Positions 27,801-39,200 of a DNA stretch of 64,000 nt are shown piece after piece. The notes under the pieces are model-generated. The model ran no database searches, was not told where the DNA came from, and saw only the letters and a list, made by a program, of their open reading frames with translations. The DNA is from Luzula sylvatica (Eukaryota > Streptophyta > Magnoliopsida > Poales > Juncaceae). A program made the translations under genes and the position numbers. The stretch covers positions 53,160,784 to 53,224,783 of the forward strand of contig OX326959.1 in NCBI GenBank assembly GCA_946800325.1. Reading direction: 5' to 3'. Within the stretch, counting starts at the first letter, position 1, and every line of letters starts with the position of its first letter.

Positions 27801-30410
27801 GGACATTTTGAAGAAAATATAATAATTGTGTTTTTTTATAAGGTGTTAGACTTCACTTTTTGCATTTTCAAGAAATGTTTTGAAAATTTTCAAATTTGTG
27901 TGTGTTAGTCTTATATAACAGAGTATTTTTGGAAAAACATAAAAATTGAGTATTTTTCTCGTGTTACGCTTCAATTCAAACATTTCTAAGAAAATATGAT
28001 AATTAAGTTTTTTAAGGTGTTAGACTCCACATTTTTCAATTTCAAAAAATAATTAGAAAAATTAGAAATTTGTGTGTGTCAGTCTTCTATTACGGAGTAT
28101 TTTCATGAAAATATAAAAAATGAGTATTTTGTCGTGTTACACTTCAATTTTAACATTTTCAAGAAAATATGATAATTGACTTTTTTTGAAGGGCTTAGAC
28201 TTCAATTTTTGCATTTTCAAGAAAGTTTTGAAAAAATTGAAATTGGTGTGTGTTAGTCTTCTATTACGGAGTATTTTCAAGACAACATAAAAATTTAGTA
28301 TTTTTCTTGTGTTACCCTTCAATTAGGACATTTTGAAGAAAATATAATAATTGACTTTTTTTAAGGTGTTAGACTTGACTTTTTGCATTTTCAAGAAATT
28401 TTTTTAAAATTGTAAAATTTGTGTGTGTTAGTCTTATATAACAGAGTATTTTCAGAAAAACATTAAAATTGAGTATCTTGCTCATGTTACACTTCAATTC
28501 TGACATTTTTAAGAAAAATATGATAATTGATTTTTTTAAGGTTAGACTTCACTGTTTGCAATTTCAAAAAAAAAATTAGAAATTTGTGTGTGTTAGTCTT
28601 CTATTACGAAGTATTTTCATGAAAACATAAAAATTGAGTATTTTATTCGTGTTACACTTCAATTTTAACATTTTCAAGAAAATTTTATAATTGACATTTT
28701 TTAAGGTGTTAGACTTCACTTTTTGCATTTCTAAGAAATTTTGAAAAAATTGAAAATGGTGTGTGCGAGTCTTCTATTACGGAGTATTTTCAGGAACACC
28801 AAAAAAATTGAGTATTTTGCTCGTGTTACACTTCAATTCTAAAATTTTTAAGAAAATATGATAATTGACTTTTTTTGAAGGTCTCTTATACTTCAATTTT
28901 TGCATTTTCAAAAAAAAAAAATTTTAAATTAGAAATTTGTGTGTGTTAGTCTTCTATTACGGAGTATTTTCATGAAAACATAAAAATTTAGTATTTTATT
29001 CGAGTCACACTTCAATTTTAACATTTTCAAGAAAATATGACAATTGACTTTTTTTAAGGTCTTATAGACTTTAATTTTTGCATTTTCAATAATTTTTTGA
29101 AAAAATTGAAATTGGTGTATGTTAGTCTTCTTTTACGGAGTATTTTCAAGACAACATAAAAATTTAGTATTTTTCTCGTGTTACCCTTCAATTAAGACAT
29201 TTTGAAGAAAATATGATAATTGACTTTTTTTAATGTGTTAGACTTCACTTTTTGCATTTTCAAGAAATTTTTGAAATTTTTGAAATTTTTGTGTGTTAGT
29301 CTTCTATTACGGAGTATTTTCAAGACAACATAAAAATTTAGTATTTTGCATGTGTTTCACTTCAATTCTAAATTTTTTAAGAAAATATGATAATTTACTT
29401 TTTTTTTTAAGGTGTTAGACTTGACTTTTTGCAATTTCAAAAAAAAATAGAAAAATTAGAAATTTGTGTGTGTTTGTCTTCTATTACGGAGTATTTTCAT
29501 GAAAACATAAAAATTGAGTATTTTATTCGTGTTAGACTTCAATTTTAACATTTTGAAGAAAATATGATAATTGACTTTTTTTAAGGTATTCGACTTCACT
29601 TTTTGCATTTCCAAGAAATTTCGAAAAAATTGAAATTGGTGTGTGTTAGTCTTCTATTACGGAGTATTTTCAGGAAAACCAAAACAATTAAGTATTTTGC
29701 TCGTGTTACACTTCAATTCTAAAAAATTTAAGAAAATATGATAATTGACTTTTTTTGAAGGTCTTAGACTTCAACTTTTGCATTTTCTAAAAAAAAAATT
29801 AAAATTCGGAAATTTGTGTGTGTTAGTATTCTATTACGGAGTATTTTCATGAAAACATAAAAATTGAGCATTTTATTCGTGTTACACTTCAATTTTAACA
29901 TTTTCAAGAAAATATTATAATTCACTTTTTTTGAAGGTGGTTAGACTTCAATTTTTGCATTTTCAAGAAATTTTTGAAAAAATTGAAATTGGTGTGTGTT
30001 AGTCTTCTATTACGGAGTATTTTCAAGACAACATAAAAATTTAGTATTTTGCTCGTGTTACCCTTCAATTAAGACATTTTCAAGAAAATATGATAATTGA
30101 CTTTTTTGAAGGTGGACTTCAATTTTTGCATTTTCAAGAAATTTTTTAAAAAATTGAAATTGGTGTGTGTTAGTCTTCTATTATGGAGTATTTGCAAGAC
30201 AACATAAAAATTGAGTATTTTGCTCGTGTGACCCTTCAATTAGGACATTTTGAAGAAAATATAATAATTGTGTTTTTTTATAAGGTGTTAGACTTCACTT
30301 TTTGCATTTTCAAGAAATGTTTTGAAAATTTTCAAATTTGTGTGTGTTAGTCTTATATAACAGAGTATTTTTGGAAAAACATAAAAATTGAGTATTTTTC
30401 TCGTGTTACA
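21900..30410 (+). repeat. 14-monomer (about 2.43 kb) higher-order repeat, four copies, one deleted
   Basis: Anchor AGTCTTCTATTACGG followed by TTTTCAGGAAC or a close variant occurs at 22,339, 24,790, 26,341 and 28,768. Intervals are 2,451, 1,551 and 2,427 bp. A second anchor, TAGAAATTTG after a bare A-run, occurs at 26,151 and 28,577 (2,426 bp). The short interval reflects loss of about five monomers (876 bp) at about 26,100. There a subunit C of one monomer type is joined inside AAAATATGATAATTGA to the subunit C of another. The fourth copy ends near 30,410. Confidence 0.8.
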
Positions 30411-33400
30411 CTTCAATTTTAACATTTTCAAGAAAATATTATAATTCCCTTTTTTTGAAGGTTGTTAGACTTCAATTTTTGCATTTTCAAGAAATTTTTG
30501 AAAAAATTGAAATTGGTGTGTGTTAGTCTTCTATTACGGAGTATTTTCAATACAACAGAAAAATTTAGTATTTTGCTCGTGATACACTTTAATTTAACAT
30601 TTTCAAGAAAATATGATAATTGACTTTTGTTGTAGGTGTTAGACTTCACTTTTTGAATTTTTGAGAAAATTTTTGTAATAATTGAAATTGGTGTGTGTTT
30701 GTCTTCTATTACGGAGTATTTGCAAGACAACATAAAAATTGAGTATTTTACTTGTGGTATGCTTCAATTTTGAGATTTTGATGAAAATATGATAATTGAG
30801 TTTTGTTAAAGGTGTTAGACTTCACTTTTTGCATTTTCAAGAAATATTTTGAAAAATCTGAAATTTGTGTGTGTTAGTCTTCTACGGAGTATTTACAAGA
30901 AAACATAAAAACTCGGTATGTTGATCACGTTACACTTTAATTTTAACATTTCTAAGAAAATATGATAATTGACTTTTGTTGAAGGTGTTAGACTGGTCTT
31001 CTATTGCGGAGTATTTTCACGAAAACATAAAAATTGAGTATTTTGCTCTCGTTACACTTCAATTCTAACATTTTTAAGAAAATCTGACAATTGACTTTTT
31101 TTGAAGTTGTTAGACGTCACTTTTCGCATTTTAAAAAAAAAAATAGAAAAATTTGAAATGATAGTGTATTAGTCTTCTTTGACGGAGTATTTTCACGAAA
31201 ACATAAAAAATGACTATTTTGCTCGTGTTACACTTTAGTTTTAACATTTTTAAGAAAATACTATAATTGACACTTTTTTTTTAAGGTGTTAGACTCACTT
31301 TTTGCATTTTCCAGAATTTCTTTTAAAATTTTGAAATTTGTGTGTGTTAGTCTTCTATAACGGAGTATTTTCAGGAAAACATAAAAATTGAGTATTTTGC
31401 CCGTATTACACTTCAATTCTAATATTTTTAAGAAAATATGATAATTGACTTTTTTTTAATGTGTTAGACTTCACTTTTTTCATTTTCAAAAAAAAATTAT
31501 AAAAATTAGAAATTTGTGTGGGTTAGTCTTCTATTACGGAGTATTTTCAGGAAAACATAAAAATTGAGTATTTTGCTCGTGTTAGACTTCAATTTTAACA
31601 TTTTTAAGAAAATATGATAATTGTTTTTTTTTTAAGGTGTTAGACTTCACTTTTTGAATTTTTAAGAAATGTTTTGAAAATTTTGGAATTTGTGTGTGTT
31701 AGTCTTCTACTACATAATATTTTTAGGAAAACATAAAAATTGAGTATTTTGCCCGTGTTACACTTCAATTCTAACATATTTAAGAAAATATGATAATTGA
31801 CTTTTTTTTTAAGGTGTTGGACTTCACTTTTTGCATTTTCAAGAATATTTTTGAAAATCTTGAAATTTATGTTTTTTCGTCTTCTATTATGGAGTATGTT
31901 TCAAGACAACATAAAAATTGAGTTTGTTGATTGTGTTACACTTTAATTTTAACATTTCTAAGAAAATATGATAATTGACTTTTGTTGTAGGTGTTAGACT
32001 TCACTTTTTGCATTTGCAAAAAAAAATTTGGAAAAAATAGAATTGGTGTGTGTTAGTCTTCTCTATTACAGAGTATATTCAAGACAACATAAAAATTGAG
32101 TATTTTCTTGTGTTATGCTTCAAGTTTGACATTTTGAAGAAAATATGATAATTGAGTTTTGTTGAAGGTGTTAGGCTTCAATTTCATAATTGACTCAGCA
32201 TGTTGATCGCGTTACATTTTAATTTTAATATTTCTATGAAAATATGATAATTGACTTTTGTTAAAGGTGTTAGACCTCAATTTTTGCATTTTCAAGAAAT
32301 TTTTGCAAAAATGTAAATTGGTGTGTGTTAGTCGTCTATTACGGACTATCTTCAAGACGACATAAAAGTTTAGTTTTTTGCTCGTGTTACATTTCAATTA
32401 AGACATTTTGAAGGAAATGTGATAATTGACTTTTTTTTTTAAGGTGACTTCACTTTTTGCATTTTCAATGAATTTTTTGAAAATTCTGAAATTTGTGCTT
32501 GTTCTAACATTTTTATGAAAACATGATAATTGACTTTTTTTTAAGGTGTTAGACTTCACTTTTTGCATTTTCAAAAAAAAAAATAGAAAATTTTTAAATT
32601 TGTGAGTGTTAGTCTTCTATTACGGAGTATTTTCAGGAAAACATAAAAATTGAGTATTTTGCTAGTGCTACACTTCAATTTTAACATTTTTAAGAAAACG
32701 TGATAATTGACTTTTTTTTTTTTTAAGGTGTTAGATTTTATTTTTTGCATTTGCAAAAAAAAATTAAAAATTTTGAAATTTGAGTGTGTTAGTCTTCTAT
32801 TATGGAGTATTTTCAGAAAAACATAAAAATAGAGTATTTTTCTCGTGTTACACTTCAAATGTAACATTTTCGAGAAAATATGATAATTGACTTTTTTTTT
32901 AAGGTGTTAGACTTCACTTTTTGCACTTTCAAAAAAAAATAGAAAAACTTGCAATTTGTGCCTGTTAGTCTTCTATTACGGAGTATTTTCAGGAAAACAT
33001 TAAAATTCTGTATTTTGCTCGTGTTACACATCAGTATTAACATTTTAAAGAAAAAATGACAATTGACTTTTTTTAAGGTGTTGGACTCACTTTTTGATTT
33101 TAAAGAATTTATTTTAATATTTTGAAATTTGTGTGTGTTAGTCTTCTATGATGGAGTATTTTCATGAAAACATAAAAATTGAGTATTTTGCTCGTTTTAC
33201 ACTCGAATTCTAATATTTTTAAGAAAATATGATCATTGACTATTTTTTGGTGTTAGACTTCAATTTTTTATTTTCAAAAAAAAATTAGAAAAAATTGAAA
33301 TTTGTGTGTGTTAGTCTTCTATCACGGAGTATTTTAAGGAAAACATAAAAATTGAGTATTTTGCTCGTGTTAGACTTCAATATAAAGATTTTTAAGAAAA

Positions 33401-35220
33401 TATGATAATTGACTTTTTTTTAAGGTGTTGGACTTCAATTTTTGAATTTTCAAGAAATGTTTTGATAATTTTGATATTTGTGTTTATTACTCTTGTACTA
33501 CAGAGTATTTTCCGGAAAACATAAAAATTGAGTATTTTGCCAGCGTTACACTTCAATTCTAACATTTTTAAGAAAATATGATAATTGAATTTTTTTTTTA
33601 AGGTGTAGACTTCACTTTTTGCATTTTCAAGAATTTTTTTGAAAATTTTGAAATTTGTGTGTGTTAGTCTTCTATTATGAAGTATTTTCAAGACGACATA
33701 AAAATTCAGTATGTTGATTATGTTACACTTCAATTTTAACATTTCTAAGAAAATATGATAATTGAATTTTATTGTAAGTGTTAGAGTTCCCTTTTTGCAT
33801 TTTCAAGAAAAATTTTAGAAAAATAAAAATTGGTGTTTGTTAGTCTTCTATTACGGAGTATACTGAAGACAACTTAAAAAATGAGTATTTTGCTTGTGTT
33901 ACGCTTCAATTTTGACATTTTGAAGAAAATCTGATATTTGAGTTTTGTCGAAGGTGTTAGACTTCGCTTTTTGCATTTTCAAGAAATGTTTTGAAAAATA
34001 TGAAATTTGTGTGTGTTAGTCTTCTACGGAGTATTTTTCAAGAAAACATAAAAACTCAGCAAGTTGATCGCGTTACACTTTAATTTTAATATTTCTAAGA
34101 AAATATGATAATTGACTTTTGTAAAAGGTGTTAGACTTCAATTTTTGCATTTTCAAAAAAAAATTTAGAAAATGTAAATTGGTATATGTTAGTTTTCTAT
34201 TACGGAGTACTTTGAGGAAAACAACATTTTTCTCGTGGTACAATTCAATTTGCACAATTTTAAGAAAATAAGATAATTGAATTTTTTTGAGAAAATAAGA
34301 TAATTGACTTTTTTTAAGGTGTTAGACTTTACTTTTCGCATTTTTCAGAAATTTTTGAAAAAATGGAAATATTTGTGTTAGTCTTCTATTACGATGTATA
34401 TTGAGAACGACAAGAAAATAAAGCATTTTGCTCGTTTTACAATTCAATGTTAACATTTTTAAGAAAATATTATAATTTAATTTTTTTTTGAGGTGTTAGA
34501 CTTCATTTTTGAATTTTTAAGAAATTTTTGAAAAAATAGAAATCTGTGTTTGTTAGTCTTCTATTACGGAGAATTTTGAGTACAACATAAAAATAAAGTA
34601 TTTTGCTCATGTTACACTTCAAATTTAACATTTTAAAGAAAATATGATAATTGACTATTTTGAAGGGGTTAGATTTCACTTTTAACATTTTTAAAAAAAA
34701 TTGGAAAAAAATAGAAATTTGTGTGTGTTAGTCTTCTATTACGTAGTATTTTGACGACAACATGAAAATAAAGCATTTTTCTCATGTTACACTTCAATTT
34801 TAACATTTTTAAGAAAAAATGATAATTGACTTCTTTTTAAGGTGTTAGACTCTACTTTTAGCATTTTTAAAAAGTTTTATAGAAATGTGTGTGTCTTAGT
34901 CTTCTGTTACTAAATATTTTGTGAACAACATGAATATGAAGCATTTTGCTCGTGGTACACTTCAATTTTAACATTTTTAAGAAAATATGATAATTGACTT
35001 GTTTCGTAGGTGTTAGACTTCATTTCTGTATTTTTAAGAAAATTTTTTGAAAATAGAAATTTTTGTATGTGTTAGTCTTCCATTTCGGAGTATTTTGAGG
35101 ACAACCTGAAAATTAAGCATTTTTCTCATGAAACACTTCAATGTTAACATTTTTAAGAAAATATGATAATTACTTTTTTTTTAAGGTCTTAGAGTTCACT
35201 TTTACCATTTTTAAGAAATT
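30410..35220 (+). repeat. Diverged right edge of the satellite array
   Basis: Monomers become progressively less like the rest toward 35,220, with more substitutions, longer T-runs and broken subunit registers. A subunit is largely missing at 30,984-30,995 (GTGTTAGAC joined to TGGTCTTC), near 32,185 and near 32,500. A short tandem duplication around GAGAAAATAAGATAATTGA occurs at 34,260-34,310. The last recognisable monomer stops at about 35,220, where sequence shared with 47,172 begins. Decay at array ends is usual where unequal exchange no longer homogenises copies. Confidence 0.8.
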
Positions 35221-36191
35221 AGAGAGAAACAATATGATTGGATCAGCAAGTTGAAATCTCAAATATAAAAATAATGTATATGATGAAACCACAACACAAA
35301 ATCTAACATTCAATAATCATTATGGTGAGGTTTCATGACAAGGCTTACATATATGTGCAAAATAAAGAGTGGGTAATTTCTATAATCATGTCCCATTTTT
35401 TATATTTAAAACCGTACGACTAAAATCGAAAATTTCAAATTTTACATAACATCCACATCGCAATGAATTTGCTTTTTTTTTTTGGCAAATATTTATGTAA
35501 AAGTGTATTATTAAAATAAATTTGTATGGACAATGGTCAATAATACTTCTCAAATTACTATTTAATACTATTTATCAATGTTTTAGCGTGTACGGGTCGC
35601 AACATTTTGACGTTTAATTTAGCGTTAGCGTAAATCGGACGATATAATGCCGCTTCACCATCGCAGCGGACTTTGAGCAAAATTACTACTTTTGTAATAC
35701 TCAATGCATATAAACATAATTAGTAGCCAAATATTATTGATCATATTAGATTTAATATTCTTTTATACCAACCTCACAAATTAACATAATTAATAAAAAT
35801 ATCCATCTTTAAGAAAATATATTATTATTATTATTAATATTAATATTATTATTATTGTTGTTGTTGTTGTTGTTGTTGTTGTTATTGTTATTGTTATTGT
35901 TATTGTTATTGTTATTGTTATTATTATAACAATAAAATAATAGTTGTTGTTCTTATTATCATATTTTGAGTATAATAATAATAATAAGTATTCTTATTTA
36001 TTTATTATTATTATTATTATTTAATAACAATAATCATTACTATATAATAATTATTATTATTATTATTTTCCGTAATTTTCTAAACGAAAAGTAATATGGG
36101 TTCATCGAACCATTTGTGAGCCTGATCCAGAGAGCCGTAATGTAAACATGATATCTTTTGAGGGTATCTAAGCATTTCTATGGTTCCTTCC
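35221..36191. other. Unique upstream region of cullin-like gene (copy 1)
   Basis: This region is not satellite. It matches 47,172-48,869 apart from about 560 bp present only in the second copy (48,175-48,735). It contains a simple TTA/TTG/TTAT repeat at 35,824-35,936 and further AT repeats to 36,066. I see no open frame of note. It is the likely distal promoter of the gene starting at 36,289. Confidence 0.7.
35824..36066 (+). repeat. TTA / TTG / TTATTG microsatellites
   Basis: Consecutive runs of ATT, TTG (about eight units), TTATTG and again ATT make up most of this interval. The second copy of the region (47,767-48,170) carries a longer and differently ordered version, so the tract has changed since duplication. 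Confidence 0.9.
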
Positions 36192-36198
36192 TATATAG
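36192..36198 (+). promoter_or_regulatory. TATA box of cullin-like gene
   Basis: TATATAG lies 91 bp before the ATG, followed by a CT-rich leader. The same arrangement is present in the second copy at 48,870-48,876. Confidence 0.55.
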
Positions 36199-36216
36199 AG
36201 CAATTCATTCCCTCAT

Positions 36217-36219
<3 letters not shown>

Positions 36220-36259
<40 letters not shown>
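36220..36259 (+). repeat. (CT)20 microsatellite in the 5' leader
   Basis: A pure CT run of about 40 bases between the TATA box and the start codon, probably inside the 5' UTR. CT runs in plant leaders often influence expression. The second gene copy has a shorter run at 48,899-48,927. Confidence 0.9.
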
Positions 36260-36260
<1 letters not shown>

Positions 36261-36288
36261 GTCTCTGACTTCTTTCTGCCCAACAGAA

Positions 36289-39200
36289 ATGGAATTGGGG
36301 CACCCTGAAACTCTTGTCAACAACATAGATTGCTACTTCGATGCAGATTTGCAGTTGGAAACCCTAAAGAAAGGGTTAAACAGGCTCCTAGAATATGTTG
36401 TAAACAGAAACCCTAAAAATCAAAACCCATCTTCCCTGATTGATGCTGATGAGTTCATGTCACTCTACACGTACAGATCCTCTGATTTGATTCTCCATCT
36501 TGTGTTTTTTTGTTATTTTTCAAGTATACAGGTAACAGGTTTCGATCTGCATACATATGCAGATCAGAAGTATTAGATTTATGTTAAGTTTTTCCTAATT
36601 TGTCCCTAGGTTTTCTATCATCTTTTTATTAAACTTTTGTGGGTTTTCGTTAAGTGTTTTTTCAGTTTTTTTTTATTAATGAAAAGAGATTATTTTTTTT
36701 AAATGTAACATGCATCAGTGCAGTATTATGTAGAAATTTTGATCTATAGATCAGAAATGTGGCTAGCTTATCATAATTTTTTATAAATTATGATTTGGGT
36801 TCTTCTTTCTTTTCTGCATATTATAATATATAATTTTCAATCTTTTAATTTATTGGGGATTTCTTTTTAAAAGAATAAGCTTGTCAGATGAAAACTTAGA
36901 CTAGTATAATACTGGTATGGGTATAAATATCTATAATTCATGTAGGTAAGGTTAGCAACTGGAAGTTATAGAGTACTCCTAATGCTATACAATCTCAATA
37001 GGCAACGGGTTCGACGGATCTAAGAGTCGATAACCGAAATCAGATTATAATAAGTTGACTTGTAAAGAAAAAATTTGATCAATTAACCGATTAATGAGGT
37101 GTAACGGCTTCATTTATTCAAAATCGAGACATAACGGTTTTCCGTATACAAAATTAATAATAGAGTCTTCGTAATCTAATACTAGTAACGGCTAATTTTC
37201 CATATTTAGAACATTGCAAGTACGTAAAGCATGCATGTGTTGGTAAATTATTTTAATTTTCCTTATTTTACAGTAAAAAATGGCATTCAATTTTCGGTTA
37301 ATTCATCGATGCTTCTTATATCGTTGACATTATTTATACGTAGGAAGCTTTGTGTCTCAATTAATTTGGTTTATTTTTTCAGGCTTGTGTACAATTTGTA
37401 TTTTCACACGGTAAAAGTGTACTCGGAAAATTTGCCATACATACACATGGAGTACCGGCATTTTAAACAACAACTGAGCGACATTTACGATCTTGTGATC
37501 CGAAATCACATTAATGCCAAGGTATCTACAAATATAATTACCAGATCCTAATTTTAAATATATAATACAGTTAAATTTATAATTTTTAAATCCATGATGC
37601 AGGTTTTACCCTCATTGACGCAGAAAAATGGTGTAGATTTCTTAATAGAATTTGCAAAGGGATGGTCTGATCATGTAATTCTGGTCTACTGGCTTGCGCG
37701 TATCTTTAATATCGTTGATCGTTACAATGCCAATAATATCGGATATTATTCGAGGAAGGAAGTAGGATATCTTTGTTTCTACAATCTGGTAAAGTTAAAT
37801 ATATTTATAATGCACATATACATTATATGTATATTTATTATGTTAGGGCGGCGTCGATCCGGCACCGCCCGTTAATTAAATAATAAATTAAATTTTGCCC
37901 GTACAAACGGACCGTACTGACTATGTGAATTCAACCGAATTGTCTCAAAATAAAACCGTACCTTAACCGTATGCGGAAGCGTATGGAATCCGTCCGAATT
38001 GATGTCGCGCCATCACCGTTGTTGCATCCATGAACCCTTAGTTGCAAGAATGGAATTCCAAGTACTTTATGATGTCCAATTTAGAGCCTTTTTTGTTTTT
38101 CTCTAATTGATCTCTCTCTCTCTAATCTTATTGGGGCAGATTTAAGAATGGATTTTTCATCATCATATGTACTTGGAACCAAATTGCTTATATAGCCACA
38201 AGACATCTTTTCACAAAGACGTACCTTTTGGGCTCCCTAATGTGGATTTTCTAATTCAGCCCATCATAGAAAATAGAAGCACCACCCACAACATTCTACA
38301 CATCAAAAGGCCCACATCCTAATTAACACATTAATGCTTAAATTTATTAACTAAAATTGGTCACTAAATTCTAAGCATTCAAATGACAATATTACAACAC
38401 ATAATATTTTACATATAAGTCCAATGTTGGAATAATGTTCCAACAATCTCCCACTTGGACTATATGTAATTCCTTATAATTACGTATTGACCATAAACGA
38501 AATACGCGTACTTGTTTGTCATAAAAAAAAACTTCATGCGTCCTTAACCAATCCCGTCCATCAATAATATCAACGTAGGATCAAAACGGCTTTCGTCACA
38601 TTTAACGCAACTAAACCTTCAATGGTCACATACACTAATACAACTGAATGACATGAATCATGATGTGGATGTGTAGCATGGAAATTTCATGTAATGTGAT
38701 CTTAACATGCCTATTTCCAACTTGGTCCTCCTAAAAAATAAATTTAGTGAGATCCTTAAAATCGTCTCCTTTAATAACTTAATGAGACAAACCGTCTCCT
38801 TTAAAACCGCATTGAGACAACCCGTCTCCTTTAATACCTTATGAGACAAACCGTCTCCTTTAAACCATATTGAGACGAATCTTATCTAAATCAAAGTAAA
38901 GTGATAAATATAATATTAATTCTGCAGAATAACCATAATACCGAAAACTTGAAAACTTTATAATCGTATCATATGTGTATGACATATGTTTATATCACGT
39001 GTCTATATCATAATAACTGTACAAATATTTACTCCCACTATAACTGAATATCCTTAACCGAAATTACACCCATATAAGCAACGTCTTGCTTATATAACAT
39101 TTTGGGTAATTATACCATATTGGAGTTTGTACCAAAATATATGATAGACAAATATTACTCTGAATTTCTTTACTTTCTCTCACTTAAGTAATGGTATATT

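Larger units (their letters stand above)
17400..30410 (+). repeat. Satellite block 2 (second subfamily set)
   Basis: Subunit B here often reads TTTTCATGAAAACAT or TTCAAGACAACATAAAAATT, and subunit C often CAATTAAGACATTTTGAAG or CAATTTTAACATTTTCAAG. Subunit A frequently has CTTCAATTTTTGCATTTTC. The block includes a six-monomer duplication at 17,500-19,250 and four copies of a long higher-order repeat from about 21,900. Confidence 0.7.
1..35220 (+). repeat. 175-bp AT-rich satellite array, about 200 monomers
   Basis: The whole stretch is a single head-to-tail array in one orientation. The motif AGGTGTTAGACTTCA recurs at 91, 266, 442 and 617, giving a period of 175-176 bp, and the same spacing holds throughout. 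Each monomer splits into three related subunits of 57-59 bp. Subunit A starts GGTGTTAGACTTCA, B starts TGTGTTAGTCTTCT and C starts CGTGTTACACTTCAA. About 19-21 bases after GTTA all three carry ATTTTNAAGA. At 27,495-27,669 the GTTA anchors are 58, 59 and 57 bp apart. A box AAGAAAATATGATAATTGA at the start of the second half of C is the best conserved part. No transposon interrupts the array. The length is typical of plant centromeric or heterochromatic satellites, but position on the chromosome cannot be read from sequence. Open frames inside it are by-products of the repeat. Confidence 0.97.

Noticed and set aside
96..34688. Dozens of 60-116 codon frames in the satellite array
   Set aside because: They repeat with the monomer, occur on both strands, and follow the 58-bp subunit. 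Low complexity and no start-site context; they are by-products of AT-rich repeats.
1..35220. CRISPR-like or viral tandem array
   Set aside because: There are no short conserved repeats with unique spacers. The whole 175-bp unit repeats, and the context is plant nuclear.
1..35220. CENP-B box in the satellite
   Set aside because: No match to the mammalian CENP-B box pattern was seen, and plants need not have one.
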